DNA of 64,000 nucleotides, from contig NZ_CP045318.1 in the NCBI RefSeq assembly GCF_009363255.1, forward strand, positions 3,337,501 through 3,401,500, written 5' to 3'. A program made the translations under genes and the position numbers. This DNA is from Roseivivax sp. THAF197b (GTDB taxonomy: Bacteria; Pseudomonadota; Alphaproteobacteria; Rhodobacterales; Rhodobacteraceae). Positions 43,593 through 53,116 of this stretch are shown here, piece after piece (positions within the stretch are counted from its first letter, which is position 1; each line of letters opens with the position of its first letter). The notes under the pieces are model-generated. The model had not been told where the DNA came from and did no database searches. It was given only the letters and a program-made list of their open reading frames with translations.

Positions 43593-44165
43593 TCAGGCGA
43601 CGTTGGTCGTCCGTCCCTCGGCCTCGGCACCGACTTCGCGCGGGGGGCGCCCGATCACGTCGCGCAATTCATCGAGCTCAATGAAGTTGTCGGCCTGACG
43701 GCGCAATTCGTCGGCGATCATCGGCGGCTGCGAGCGGATCGTCGAGACGACCGAGACGCGAACGCCCTGACGCTGCAGGCTTTCCACCAGCGGCTTGAAG
43801 TCGCCATCGCCCGAGAACAGCACGATGTGGTCGACCCGCGGCGCAAGCTCCATGGCATCGACCGCAAGCTCGATATCCATGTTGCCCTTCACTTTCCGGC
43901 GGCCCTGGCTGTCGGTGTATTCCTTGGCGGGCTTTGTCACCATGGTGAAGCCGTTATAGTGCAGCCAATCGACCAGCGGACGGATCGGCGAGTAGTCGTC
44001 ATTTTCGAGAAGGGCGGTATAGTAGAACGCCCGGATCATCCGCCCACGGCGTACGAATTCCTGTCGCAACAGCTTGTAATCTATATCAAAACCAAGGGCC
44101 TTCGCCGCCGCGTAGAGGTTCGACCCGTCGATGAACAGCGCCAACCGTTCGTCTTTGTAAAACAT
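43593..44165 (-). CDS. NYN-domain (LabA/DUF88-type) putative RNase
   Basis: 190 aa with a PIN-like NYN fold. Acidic metal-site residues are in LALFIDGSNLYAAAK, NMDIELAVDAM and VLFSGDGDFKPLVESL. Such proteins are predicted or shown to cleave RNA. The ATG at 44165 follows GAGG by 6 bases; a TTG at 44180 is less likely. Divergent from folK across a promoter region of about 180 bp. Confidence 0.9.
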   Translation of the reverse strand: MFYKDERLALFIDGSNLYAAAKALGFDIDYKLLRQEFVRRGRMIRAFYYTALLENDDYSPIRPLVDWLHYNGFTMVTKPAKEYTDSQGRRKVKGNMDIELAVDAMELAPRVDHIVLFSGDGDFKPLVESLQRQGVRVSVVSTIRSQPPMIADELRRQADNFIELDELRDVIGRPPREVGAEAEGRTTNVA

Positions 44166-44240
44166 AAACTGCCTCTTCAATGCTTTGTGTCGCGGGGTCG
44201 GTACGTCTCTGGACGTCGGTCCGACTCTAAACGACAGGAA

Positions 44241-44269
44241 TTGAGATCCCCTCTACCGGAGCGTAATTA
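44241..44269 (+). promoter_or_regulatory. Candidate sigma-70 promoter of folK
   Basis: TTGAGA (44241-44246) and TAATTA (44264-44269) are separated by 17 bases, about 75 bp before the folK start. Upstream lies a GTACG-CTCT-GACGTC element that recurs before rpoZ. Confidence 0.4.
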
Positions 44270-44345
44270 GTGAGCGTAGCGACCGCTGCAACCCTGAGTC
44301 GCGTACTAAAAAGCATGGTTCTATATCCATAAGGATATGCCTCTG

Positions 44346-44918
44346 ATGGCATTCAAGCAAGTCGCGCTTATCGCACTCGGCGCGAATCTTCCGAATAAGC
44401 AACAACTTCCAGTAGAAACGCTTAAGGCGGCGTTAACGCGGCTGGCCGCCGGGCCGCTGCGCTTGCAGGCGGTCAGCCGGTTTTTCTCAACACCTTGTTT
44501 TCCTGTGAATTCCGGTCCGGATTACGTCAATACGGCGGCCGCTTTTGCGGTGCCGGAAGGTATGCCATCGAATACCGTTCTAGGCGAACTGCATGCGGTG
44601 GAGGCGGAATTTGGCCGAGAGCGTTTGCAGCGCTGGGGGATGCGCACGCTGGACATCGATCTCATCGCGCTGGGCGACGAAATTGTTCCGGATGACGTTA
44701 CGCAAACCAGGTGGCGAAACCTGCCTCTGGAGACGCAAAAAACCTGTGCGCCAGATACACTTATTCTGCCGCATCCCCGCGTGCAGGATCGCGGCTTCGT
44801 TCTTGTCCCGCTTGCGGAGATCGCGGGCGATTGGACGCACCCGCTGACCGGCAAGACACTGCACCAGATGCGCGCCGCGCTGCACCCGGACGCCGTTGCG
44901 GAAATCAGGCCGCTGTAA
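44346..44918 (+). CDS. folK: 2-amino-4-hydroxy-6-hydroxymethyldihydropteridine diphosphokinase
   Basis: Pyrophosphorylates the pterin in folate synthesis. 190 aa from M4, 193 from the ATG at 44337; the second ATG is preferred because AAGGA (44331-44335) would be only one base from the first. Motifs: [29 protein letters not shown], and the metal/ATP motif [16 protein letters not shown] (about 95-110), then [21 protein letters not shown]. No folP or folB neighbour. Confidence 0.94.
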   Translation: MAFKQVALIALGANLPNKQQLPVETLKAALTRLAAGPLRLQAVSRFFSTPCFPVNSGPDYVNTAAAFAVPEGMPSNTVLGELHAVEAEFGRERLQRWGMRTLDIDLIALGDEIVPDDVTQTRWRNLPLETQKTCAPDTLILPHPRVQDRGFVLVPLAEIAGDWTHPLTGKTLHQMRAALHPDAVAEIRPL

Positions 44919-44998
44919 GGAAAGTCGCGTCTTGTCAAGTCTCTTGTCGCGCGTTACGTACGACTCTTCTGACGTCAGACCGAAGACTGGAGATACCA

Positions 44999-45352
44999 AT
45001 GGCCCGCGTGACGGTTGAAGATTGCGTCGACAAAGTCCCGAACCGCTTCGAGCTGGTTCTGCTGTCGGCCCATCGCGCTCGTGAGATTTCTGCCGGTGGG
45101 GCGATCACCGTGGACCGCGACAACGACAAGAACCCCGTCGTCGCCCTGCGCGAGATCGCTGAGGAAACACAGTCCGCAGACGAGCTGCGCGAGCGCATCA
45201 TCGAGGCGAACCAGACCCAGATCGAGGTCGATGAGCCCGAAGAGGACGCGATGGCGCTTCTCATGGGTTCCGAGCCCGACAAGCCGCAGGAAGACGACAT
45301 GTCCGAAGAGAAACTGCTGCGCGCGCTGATGGAGGCTCAGGGCGAGCGTTAA
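44999..45352 (+). CDS. rpoZ: DNA-directed RNA polymerase subunit omega
   Basis: 117 aa. Omega signature [29 protein letters not shown] at the N-terminus (given in full as residues 2-29 only by position; the key parts are VEDCVDKV and SAHRAREI), then [13 protein letters not shown], followed by an acidic helical tail. Omega helps RNA polymerase assembly and in many bacteria forms the ppGpp site, which fits the rsh gene 39 bp downstream. Start at ATG 44999. Confidence 0.95.
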   Translation: MARVTVEDCVDKVPNRFELVLLSAHRAREISAGGAITVDRDNDKNPVVALREIAEETQSADELRERIIEANQTQIEVDEPEEDAMALLMGSEPDKPQEDDMSEEKLLRALMEAQGER

Positions 45353-45391
45353 GCTGCCCAAGCCGCGGGCGCGCGCCGAAAGGAAAGGCGC

Positions 45392-47539
45392 ATGATCGCC
45401 GCCGAAGACCTGATTGCGCTCGTCCGCAATTATAATCCGAAGACGAACGAAGCGCTGATCCGCGCCGCCTACGAGTATGGCCGCGAGATGCATGAAGGGC
45501 AGACCCGGCAATCGGGCGAGCCCTATTTCACGCATCCCGTGGCCGTCGCGGCGCTTCTGACCGAGCAGCAGCTCGACGATGCGACCATCGTCACGGCCAT
45601 CCTTCACGACACGATCGAAGACACCAAGTCCACCTATTCCGAGGTGCAGAAGCGCTTCGGCGACGAGGTGGCGATGCTCGTGGACGGGGTCACGAAGCTC
45701 ACGAATCTGCAGCTGTCCTCGAACGAGACCAAGCAGGCCGAAAATTTCCGCAAGCTCTTCATGGCGATGTCAAAGGATCTGCGGGTGATCCTCGTGAAGC
45801 TCGCCGACCGGCTGCACAACATGCGCACCATCAAGGCGATGCGCGCGGACAAGCAGTTGCAGAAAGCGCGCGAAACCATGGATATCTACGCCCCGCTCGC
45901 GGGTCGGATGGGTATGCAATGGATGCGCGAAGAGCTCGAGGATCTGGCCTTCCGCGTCATCAATCCCGAGGCGCGCAATTCGATCATCCGCCGCTTCATC
46001 ATGCTGCAGCGCGAAACCGGCGACGTAATCCCGCGCATCACCGCCGACATGCGCCACGAGCTGAAGGCCGTGGGCATCGAGGCCGAAGTCTTCGGGCGCG
46101 CCAAGAAACCCTACTCGATCTGGCGCAAGATGCAGGAGAAGGATCTGTCCTTCTCGCGCCTGTCGGACATCTACGGCTTCCGGATCATCACCCGCTCCGA
46201 GATGGATTGTTATCGCGCAATGGGGGCGATCCACCATCGCTGGCGCGCGGTTCCGGGCCGTTTCAAGGATTACGTGAGCCAACCCAAGACCAACGGCTAC
46301 CGCTCGATTCACACCACCGTGTCGGGCCGCGACGGCAAGCGCGTGGAGGTGCAGATCCGCACCCGCCAGATGCATGAAGTGGCCGAGACGGGCGTGGCCG
46401 CGCATTGGTCCTATCGCGACGGCGTGCGCGCGCAGAACCCGTTCGCGGTCGATCCCGCGAAGTGGATCGCGTCCCTGACCGAGCAATTCACCGCCGAGGA
46501 GGATCACGACGAATTCCTCGAAGCGGTGAAGCTCGAGATGTATTCCGACCAGGTCTTCTGCTTCACGCCCAAGGGCGAGGTGGTGAAACTGCCCAAGGGC
46601 GCGACGCCTCTGGATTTCGGCTATGCGATCCACACCCGAATCGGTTCGGCCTGCGTGGGTGCCAAGGTGGACGGGCTGCGCGTGCCGCTCTGGACCCGGC
46701 TCAAGAACGGGCAATCGGTGGAGATCATCACCGCTGAAGGCCAGGCACCGCAGGCAACCTGGCTCGACATCGCCAAGACCGGCAAGGCAAAGTCGGCCAT
46801 TCGGCGCGCCCTGCGCGAGGCGCGAAAGGAACGTTTCGTCAAATTGGGCCGCGAGATCGCGCGCTCGGCCTTCGAGCATGTGGGCAAGAAAGCCTCCGAC
46901 AAGGTGCTGGAGAAGGCGGCGAAAACGCTGCGCGTGGCCGATGCGGAGACATTGCTTGCGCGGCTCGGCTCGGCGGACATGTCGGCGCGTGACGTGGTCT
47001 CCGCGGTCTATCCTGACCTCACGCCGCGGCCCAGCGCGGAGGTGGATACCGCCCGCGCCGTGATCGGCCTCGAACATGATCAGGCCTTCGAGCGCGCGGG
47101 CTGCTGCCAGCCCCTGCCCGGAGAGCGAATCGTCGGCATCGCCCGGCGCGGGCATGGGGTCGTCGTTCATGCCATTGACTGCCCCCGTCTTGCCGATGTT
47201 GAGGATGAGCCCGACCGCTGGCTCGATCTGCACTGGGCCGAGGGGCATCACCCGGCTGTCTATGCGGTGTCGCTCGATCTGACGATCGGCAACGATGCCG
47301 GCGTGCTGGGGCGCGTTTGCACATTGATCGGGGAGCGGAACGCCAATATCTCTGATCTGCAGTTCAAGGACCGCAAGCCGGATTTCTATCGGCTGCGGGT
47401 CGATGTGGATCTGAGCGACGCGGAGCAGTTGCATTCTGTGATCTCGGCGCTTGAAGCGGAAAGCGATGTGGCCCAGGTCACAAGGTGGCGGTACGGCGAC
47501 AGCGATGGACCATCGGCGTCGCAGGCCGCGGCCGAATAG
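45392..47539 (+). CDS. rsh: Bifunctional (p)ppGpp synthetase/hydrolase, RelA/SpoT family
   Basis: 715 aa, full length. HD hydrolase domain with ILHDTIEDT (about 70-78), synthetase domain with YGFRIITRSEMDCYRAMG and PKTNGYRSIHTTV, TGS domain (FCFTPKGEVVKLPKGATPLD), and a C-terminal ACT domain (ERNANISDLQFKDR). The intact HDxxED and synthetase motifs suggest both activities. It sets stringent-response levels of (p)ppGpp in the cytoplasm. Typical single Rsh of alphaproteobacteria, next to rpoZ. Confidence 0.96.
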   Translation: MIAAEDLIALVRNYNPKTNEALIRAAYEYGREMHEGQTRQSGEPYFTHPVAVAALLTEQQLDDATIVTAILHDTIEDTKSTYSEVQKRFGDEVAMLVDGVTKLTNLQLSSNETKQAENFRKLFMAMSKDLRVILVKLADRLHNMRTIKAMRADKQLQKARETMDIYAPLAGRMGMQWMREELEDLAFRVINPEARNSIIRRFIMLQRETGDVIPRITADMRHELKAVGIEAEVFGRAKKPYSIWRKMQEKDLSFSRLSDIYGFRIITRSEMDCYRAMGAIHHRWRAVPGRFKDYVSQPKTNGYRSIHTTVSGRDGKRVEVQIRTRQMHEVAETGVAAHWSYRDGVRAQNPFAVDPAKWIASLTEQFTAEEDHDEFLEAVKLEMYSDQVFCFTPKGEVVKLPKGATPLDFGYAIHTRIGSACVGAKVDGLRVPLWTRLKNGQSVEIITAEGQAPQATWLDIAKTGKAKSAIRRALREARKERFVKLGREIARSAFEHVGKKASDKVLEKAAKTLRVADAETLLARLGSADMSARDVVSAVYPDLTPRPSAEVDTARAVIGLEHDQAFERAGCCQPLPGERIVGIARRGHGVVVHAIDCPRLADVEDEPDRWLDLHWAEGHHPAVYAVSLDLTIGNDAGVLGRVCTLIGERNANISDLQFKDRKPDFYRLRVDVDLSDAEQLHSVISALEAESDVAQVTRWRYGDSDGPSASQAAAE

Positions 47540-47562
47540 AAACGGGATGAGGTAGACCGCGG

Positions 47563-48222
47563 GTGGTGTTCAGGCGTCGCGATCAACAACCGCTGTGGAA
47601 ACGGCTGCTGCGCACGCTCTGGCCCAAAGGCGGCTGGGGCCGTGCGGCGCAATATATCCGCCACAGGCTGCAGCGCCTGCCGGACCCGCCGGACCGGATC
47701 GCGCGCGGCATCTTCGCGGGCGTCTTCATGACCTTCACGCCGCTCTACGGACTGCATTTCTTCCTGGCCGCCCTTCTGGCCTGGATCCTGCGCGGCAATA
47801 TCGTGGCCGCGTTGCTGGGCACCTTTTTCGGCAACCCGCTGACCTACGTGCCCATCGCCGTCATCTCCCTGCAGACCGGCAACTGGCTTCTGGGCGTCGA
47901 AAGCGATCCCGAGGATCACCGCTGGGTCGGGCAGAAATTCACCGCGGCGGGGCGTGATCTGTGGGACAACATGGTCGCCATATTCACCCCGGCAGAGGCG
48001 GATTGGCAGAACCTGTCCGAGTTCTACGCGGAGGTCTTCTATCCCTATCTCGTCGGCGGGATCATCCCGGGCATCATCACCGGGCTCGTGTGCTATTACA
48101 TCTCGCTGCCGCTGATCCGGGCCTATCAGAACCGCCGCAAGGGCCGGTTGGCGGCGAAACTCGCCCTGCTCAAGGCCAAGAAGAAATCCAAGGGCGCGAA
48201 CAGCCAGGCATCGGCGGATTGA
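47563..48222 (+). CDS. DUF2062 membrane protein
   Basis: 219 aa. It opens with basic residues, followed by DUF2062 pattern RIARGIFAGVFMTFTPLYGLHFF and FFGNPLTYVPIAVISL, two to three hydrophobic segments and a Lys-rich tail. Role unknown; the gene is commonly between rsh and pdxJ in this group. GTG start at 47563; a second GTG three bases on is possible. Confidence 0.88.
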   Translation: MVFRRRDQQPLWKRLLRTLWPKGGWGRAAQYIRHRLQRLPDPPDRIARGIFAGVFMTFTPLYGLHFFLAALLAWILRGNIVAALLGTFFGNPLTYVPIAVISLQTGNWLLGVESDPEDHRWVGQKFTAAGRDLWDNMVAIFTPAEADWQNLSEFYAEVFYPYLVGGIIPGIITGLVCYYISLPLIRAYQNRRKGRLAAKLALLKAKKKSKGANSQASAD

Positions 48223-48302
48223 TCTCATCTGCGCGCAAGAGGTTTTCACCGGGCGGGCCCAGCCCTAGCTTGTGACGCGAACAAGCGATGCGGAGACAGA
48301 CC

Positions 48303-49055
48303 ATGGCAGACTTCAAGGGACGGCTCAGGCTGGGCGTGAACATCGATCACGTCGCCACCGTCCGTAACGCGCGCGGCAGCGCCTATCCCGACCCGCTGCG
48401 CGCGGCGAAGATGGCCGAAGCGGCAGGTGCCGACGGCATCACCGCACATCTGCGCGAAGACCGCCGCCACATCCGTGACGCCGATATCGACGCGCTGATG
48501 GCGAGCCTGTCGGTCCCGCTCAATTTCGAGATGGCCGCGACGGCGGAAATGCACGCGATCGCGCTGCGTCACAAACCGCATGCGGTCTGCATCGTGCCGG
48601 AAAAGCGCGAGGAGCGGACCACCGAAGGCGGGTTGGAAGTGGCAGGCGATGCCCAGCGGCTGACCGACTACATCGCACCCCTGCGTGAGGCGGGCTGCCG
48701 CGTGTCGCTCTTCGTGGCGCCCGATGCGGCGCAGATCGAAGCCTCCAAGGCCGTGGGCGCCGAGGTGATCGAACTGCATACAGGCGCCTATTGCGATCTC
48801 CATTACGAGGGGGATTTCGCCGCCCGCGACGCCGAGCTTGAGCGCCTGCGCGAGATGTCGGCCTTTGCGGACGGCCTCGGCCTCGAAGTGCATGCGGGCC
48901 ACGGGCTGACCTATGACACCGTCGCTCCGATCGCGGTCTTTCCCGAGGTGATGGAGCTGAATATCGGGCATTTCCTGATCTCGGAATCGATCTTCCGCGG
49001 GCTCGACGGCGCCATGGCCGAAATGCGCCGCCTGATGGACGAGGCCCGGACATGA
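48303..49055 (+). CDS. pdxJ: Pyridoxine 5'-phosphate synthase
   Basis: Condenses 3-amino-1-hydroxyacetone phosphate with deoxyxylulose phosphate to give pyridoxine phosphate (vitamin B6). 250 aa TIM barrel. Motifs: LGVNIDHVATVRNARG, ADGITAHLREDRRHI, NFEMAATAEMH, ELHTGAYCD and HAGHGLTYD. Its stop overlaps the deaminase start (ATGA). The ATG at 48303 is preferred over one 15 bases earlier because of family starts. Confidence 0.97.
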   Translation: MADFKGRLRLGVNIDHVATVRNARGSAYPDPLRAAKMAEAAGADGITAHLREDRRHIRDADIDALMASLSVPLNFEMAATAEMHAIALRHKPHAVCIVPEKREERTTEGGLEVAGDAQRLTDYIAPLREAGCRVSLFVAPDAAQIEASKAVGAEVIELHTGAYCDLHYEGDFAARDAELERLREMSAFADGLGLEVHAGHGLTYDTVAPIAVFPEVMELNIGHFLISESIFRGLDGAMAEMRRLMDEART

Positions 49056-49513
49056 GCGTCACGCCGAGCCGCGCCGAGACCGATGCGCTGGACCGCGTCG
49101 TTGCGATGGCCTGCGAGCGCTACACCGGCGAGGGGCCAGTCTTCACCGCGGCCATCGTCAAGGATGAACGCATGATCGCGCTCGAACACAACGAGGTCGC
49201 TACGGCCTGCGATCCGTCGCGGCACGCCGAGATCGTGGCGATGGCTCGCGCCTCCGAGGCGCTGGGCGGCAGCGATCTGTCCGGCGCCACGCTGATCGCG
49301 TCCATGCAGCCCTGCGAAATGTGCCTCGCCGCGATGCGCTGGGCCGGGATCGACCGGCTGATCTTCGCGATGACGCAGGAAGAGGCGCCTGCCTTCTTCC
49401 AGTTCCCGAAGCTCGGGATCGACGATTACGCCCGCGCCTCGGACGGCGCCTTCGATTGGGTGGGCGGGGTGCAGATGGACGCCGTGCGCCATATCTACGA
49501 GAGCGCGGGATGA
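49052..49513 (+). CDS. Nucleoside/cytidine deaminase-like zinc protein
   Basis: 153 aa with the deaminase zinc motif: His and Glu in [12 protein letters not shown] (about 57-68) and the two Cys in [15 protein letters not shown] (about 86-100). Similar to guanine or tRNA-adenosine deaminases in arrangement. Substrate unknown. It is translationally coupled to pdxJ and to acpS (ATGA at both ends). Confidence 0.88.
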   Translation: MSVTPSRAETDALDRVVAMACERYTGEGPVFTAAIVKDERMIALEHNEVATACDPSRHAEIVAMARASEALGGSDLSGATLIASMQPCEMCLAAMRWAGIDRLIFAMTQEEAPAFFQFPKLGIDDYARASDGAFDWVGGVQMDAVRHIYESAG

Positions 49514-49911
49514 TCCTCGGCGTCGGCACGGATCTGGCGAATATCGAGCGGATCGCGAACACGCTGGAGCGGTTCGGCGACCGCTTCCGCAACCGCGTCT
49601 TCACCGATGTCGAACAGCAAAAGGCCGAACGGCGCGCGGACACGCCCGGCACCTATGCCAAGCGCTGGGCCGCGAAGGAGGCCTGCTCCAAGGCCTTGGG
49701 CACCGGTCTGCGCATGGGCATCGCCTGGAAGGACATGGCGGTCTCGAACCTGCGCACCGGCCAGCCGGTGATGGAGGTCACGGGCTGGGCCAAGGACCGG
49801 CTCGACGCCATGACCCCGCCGGGCCACGAGGCGATCATCCATGTCACCCTGACCGACGATCACCCCTGGGCGCAGGCTTTCGTCGTGATCGAGGCGCGTC
49901 CGCTCGGCTGA
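49510..49911 (+). CDS. acpS: Holo-[acyl-carrier-protein] synthase
   Basis: Transfers phosphopantetheine from CoA to acyl carrier protein. 133 aa. Motifs: [15 protein letters not shown] with the metal Asp, [12 protein letters not shown], and [19 protein letters not shown] with the conserved WAAKEA. Start overlaps the deaminase stop (ATGA). In most relatives lepB follows at once; here 1.5 kb of other genes intervenes. Confidence 0.96.
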   Translation: MILGVGTDLANIERIANTLERFGDRFRNRVFTDVEQQKAERRADTPGTYAKRWAAKEACSKALGTGLRMGIAWKDMAVSNLRTGQPVMEVTGWAKDRLDAMTPPGHEAIIHVTLTDDHPWAQAFVVIEARPLG

Positions 49912-50051
49912 CGTGCCGGCGCGCGTTTCGAAAAGGCGCACGGGGTCAAATCCATCCGTTCGTTCAAACGCAGATAGTCTAGATTGCAGCGATTGAAGCA
50001 CATCGCCCTCCAGATCATGCACCTGAAAGGCGACGTTTTCATCGGCCCGGT

Positions 50052-50447
50052 CTAGGCCGCAGCAGTGGCTTCAATCTCGAACAGAAGACCCGGGATGGCG
50101 AGACGGCTGACCCCCAGAAGCGTCATTGGCGGCGCGCAACGGAGCGGTCCGAACCGCATGCCCATCAGATCGAAATTCTTCAACGCCTCGTCGACATCCG
50201 TGGCGTAGACGCCAAGGCGGATGATGTTGGTCAGATCCATGTTCGCGGCAGCCAGGACCGCCTCCAGATTGTCGAGCGCCAGTCCGATCTGGGCGCGCAT
50301 ATCGCCCGGATGCTGCGGGTTGCCCTCATTGTCCACGGCAGTCTGTCCGGCGCAGATGAGCTGACGCGTGGTGCCCGTGATGATTTCCGCCTGATTGTAG
50401 CCAAGTTTCAGCGACCAGTCCCAAGGATTTACAGCTATGCGTTCCAT
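50052..50447 (-). CDS. RidA-family protein (YjgF/UK114)
   Basis: 131 aa, standard RidA length. Pattern NPWDWSLKLGYNQAEI, ICAGQTAVD, MRAQIGLALDNLEAVLAAA, ATDVDEALKN and PPMTLLGVSRLAIPGLLFEIEA. The Arg that binds substrate carboxylates in canonical RidA (RxxxxV near residue 105) is not obvious, since the stretch reads CAPPMTLLGV, so this may be one of the other Rid subfamilies. AGGAG precedes the ATG. Divergent from, and probably regulated by, the WYL-type regulator 86 bp away. Confidence 0.88.
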   Translation of the reverse strand: MERIAVNPWDWSLKLGYNQAEIITGTTRQLICAGQTAVDNEGNPQHPGDMRAQIGLALDNLEAVLAAANMDLTNIIRLGVYATDVDEALKNFDLMGMRFGPLRCAPPMTLLGVSRLAIPGLLFEIEATAAA

Positions 50448-50533
50448 CGTGAATTCTCCTGTTTGATGTGTCTGAAATCGGGATAGGATTAATTGGTGCC
50501 AAATTTTGTCACCGAAAAAGCCAGAATGAAAAA

Positions 50534-51253
50534 ATGAACATTCGCACCCGTCACGACACACTGGTTCGCACCTTGCGCCGCAACGGCACCGCCACGGTGG
50601 ACGAACTTGCGCAGGAGGTCGGAGCCTCGCGGCGGACCATCCTGCGCGACATCTCGACCCTGCGCGACGAGGGCTTTGTCATCCATTCCGAAAGCGGGCG
50701 CGGCGGCGGTCTGCAGCTGGATCCGCAATCGATGCAGACCACGGCGCGGTTATCGGTGGCGGAGGTTTTCGCGCTGCTGATCAGCGTGGCGGCCATGCGC
50801 GCGGCGCAGAGCCTGCCGTTCTCGGATCTCGCGGATGCCGGGCTCGCCAAGATCGAGCGCGCCCTGCCCTCTGACAAGGTACGCGACTTGCGTCGGTTTC
50901 TCGATTGTCTGCATATCGGGCAATTGTCGCCGCTGCAGGACATCTCGGATATCGGACCGATGGTTTCAGCGCTCTTGCCCGCCTTCGAGACGGCGTTCCT
51001 GCAAACGCTGCAATTGCGGTTCGATTACCGCGACGCGAAGGGCAACCGGACACACCGCGTGGTCGAGCCTCAGGCCATGCTGATCCTGCAGCCCTTGTGG
51101 TATCTCGTCGCCTGGGATCCCGCGCGCGATGATTTCCGGCATTTCCGCATGGACCGGATCAGCGCACCCGAGATCATCCCGGAGGCCACGTTCCGCAGGC
51201 GCCATGTGCCATTCGAAGACGATGTCTGCCCATTTCGGGAATTGGTGCGATAA
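50534..51253 (+). CDS. YafY/DeoR-like regulator with WYL domain
   Basis: 239 aa. N-terminal helix-turn-helix (NGTATVDELAQEVGASRRTI and RDISTLRDEGFVI) then a WYL domain (PQAMLILQPLWYLVAWDPAR, about 185-205) ending in FRMDRI. WYL regulators sense small ligands or nucleic acids. Divergent from the RidA gene, so control of it is likely. The pair sits inside the acpS-lepB junction. Confidence 0.9.
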   Translation: MNIRTRHDTLVRTLRRNGTATVDELAQEVGASRRTILRDISTLRDEGFVIHSESGRGGGLQLDPQSMQTTARLSVAEVFALLISVAAMRAAQSLPFSDLADAGLAKIERALPSDKVRDLRRFLDCLHIGQLSPLQDISDIGPMVSALLPAFETAFLQTLQLRFDYRDAKGNRTHRVVEPQAMLILQPLWYLVAWDPARDDFRHFRMDRISAPEIIPEATFRRRHVPFEDDVCPFRELVR

Positions 51254-51428
51254 GCGCGCGCGTGGGCATCAGCCATAGGGTGCTGCGACCGTGTGGGACA
51301 ATTGCCGCCCCGCCAGGCCCTCGCGGATCAGGCCCGGCCGTGGGCGCCAAGCGGTCGCGCCGACCTGCGCGCCTTGACTTGCCCATCCTCGGGCGGCACT
51401 TAGCAGGCAGCAGGCAAAGAGGCAGGAC

Positions 51429-52262
51429 ATGGCAGACAAGGCGCGCTCCGGCGGCATTCTCGACACGATCAAGACCGTCGTCTACGCGTTGCTGATCGCG
51501 GGCATTTTCCGCACGCTGTTCTTCCAGCCGTTCTGGATTCCGTCGGGCTCGATGAAGGACACGCTGCTGATCGGCGACTTCCTGTTCGTCAACAAGATGG
51601 CTTACGGCTATTCCTACGCCTCCTGCCCCTCGGTGCGTATTCCTGCCGTGGGCCTCGACATCGACGCGGCCGATATCTGCGGCTGGGCAGATGGCGACAA
51701 TACCCGCCTTCTCGGCGCGGAGCCCGAGCGCGGCGACATCGCCGTCTTCCGTCACCCGGTCAACGGCACCGACTTCATCAAGCGCGTGATCGGCCTGCCC
51801 GGAGACACGGTGCAGGTCCGCGAGGGTCGCGTCATCATCAACGACACCCCCGTCGAGGTCGCGCCCGATGGCCAGTTCGAGGAAGTGGCCGAACCGCAGG
51901 GACCGCACGGCATTCGCCCGCGCTGCGCCAACGGTCCCGTGGGCGATGGCGGCACCTGCATCAAGGAAAAGTTCGTCGAGACCCTGCCCGGCGGCACCAG
52001 CCACTCGATCCTCAATATCGGCATGCAGGGCGCGGACAACACGCCCGTCTATACCGTGCCTGAGGGGCATTTCTTCTTCATGGGCGACAACCGCGACAAT
52101 TCCTCCGACAGCCGCGTGCCGAGCGTCGCGGGCGGCGTGGGCTTCGTGCCCTATGAGAACCTCGTGGGCCGCGCCGACCGGGTGATCTTCTCCTCCGCGG
52201 GCAGCTCGATGCTGTTCTTCTGGACCTGGCGGGGAGATCGGTTCTTCGAGGCGCTGGATTGA
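51429..52262 (+). CDS. lepB: Signal peptidase I
   Basis: Cleaves signal peptides of exported proteins at the outer face of the inner membrane. 277 aa. One N-terminal membrane helix ([19 protein letters not shown]), catalytic Ser in [14 protein letters not shown] (about 38), catalytic Lys in [15 protein letters not shown] (about 119) and [12 protein letters not shown] (about 219). An insert between the boxes carries four Cys ([28 protein letters not shown]), possibly disulfide-bonded. Coupled to rnc. Confidence 0.96.
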   Translation: MADKARSGGILDTIKTVVYALLIAGIFRTLFFQPFWIPSGSMKDTLLIGDFLFVNKMAYGYSYASCPSVRIPAVGLDIDAADICGWADGDNTRLLGAEPERGDIAVFRHPVNGTDFIKRVIGLPGDTVQVREGRVIINDTPVEVAPDGQFEEVAEPQGPHGIRPRCANGPVGDGGTCIKEKFVETLPGGTSHSILNIGMQGADNTPVYTVPEGHFFFMGDNRDNSSDSRVPSVAGGVGFVPYENLVGRADRVIFSSAGSSMLFFWTWRGDRFFEALD

Positions 52263-52948
52263 AACGCTCCGCCGAGATCGCAGAGCTCGAGACGCGGCTT
52301 GGCATACGCTTCCGCGATCCGGGCCTGCTGCGCGAGGCCCTGACCCACGCCTCGATGTCGAGCCCGACACGCAACGACAACCAGCGGCTGGAATTCCTGG
52401 GCGACCGGGTTCTGGGCCTCGTGATGTCCGAGGCGCTGCTGGAGCGGGATCGCGCGGCCTCCGAAGGGCAGCTTGCCCCGCGCTACAACGCGCTCGTGCG
52501 CAAGGAGACCTGCGCGGACGTGGCGCGTGAGGCCGGGATCGGCGACGCGCTGAAGCTTGGCCGCTCCGAGCGCCTGTCGGGCGGACGGCGCAAGATGGCG
52601 CTTCTGGGCGACGCGATGGAAGCGGTGATCGCCGCAGTCTATGTCGACCAGGGTTTCGAGACCGCGAAGGCCATGGTGCTGCGGCTCTGGGGCGCGCGGA
52701 TCGACGGGGTCGAGAAGGATGCGCGCGACGCCAAGACAGCGCTGCAGGAATGGGCCCAGGCGCGCGGCCTGCCGCCCCCGGCCTACGTCGAGACGGCGCG
52801 CTCCGGCCCGGATCACGCGCCGGTCTTCACCATCGAGGCCCGGCTGGAAAGCGGCCAGACGGCTTCGGCTGCAGCAGGCTCCAAGCGGCAGGCGGAGCAG
52901 AAGGCCGCGGAGGCGCTGCTCGCAGATGTGAGTGGGGCGGTGGAGTAG
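52259..52948 (+). CDS. rnc: Ribonuclease III
   Basis: Cuts double-stranded RNA in rRNA maturation and gene control. 229 aa. RNase III domain with [16 protein letters not shown] (about 42-57) and the acidic [18 protein letters not shown] (about 118-135), then a double-stranded RNA-binding domain from about 155 ([17 protein letters not shown]). TTG start overlapping the lepB stop by four bases. Confidence 0.96.
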   Translation: MKRSAEIAELETRLGIRFRDPGLLREALTHASMSSPTRNDNQRLEFLGDRVLGLVMSEALLERDRAASEGQLAPRYNALVRKETCADVAREAGIGDALKLGRSERLSGGRRKMALLGDAMEAVIAAVYVDQGFETAKAMVLRLWGARIDGVEKDARDAKTALQEWAQARGLPPPAYVETARSGPDHAPVFTIEARLESGQTASAAAGSKRQAEQKAAEALLADVSGAVE

Positions 52949-53116
52949 GCCCGGACGCGTCGCAAAAAACATCCGCCGGTTTTCGGTACGCTTTGTAGCG
53001 CGCCCGGCCCGCACAGCGCCGGGGTACCAGACTGGTCGCCACCCCGGCACCGGAAAAGCTGGCCCCTTCCCGCATTCTGCAGTAAAGCCCCGGTTCGGAC
53101 CCAAAGGACCCAAAGC

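Noticed and set aside
49912..50051. Minus-strand frame reading ENVAFQVHDLEGDVLQ that looks like the end of a protein
   Set aside because: It continues antisense through acpS with acpS-shadow composition, has no ribosome site and no recognised family, so I could not support a gene or a remnant.
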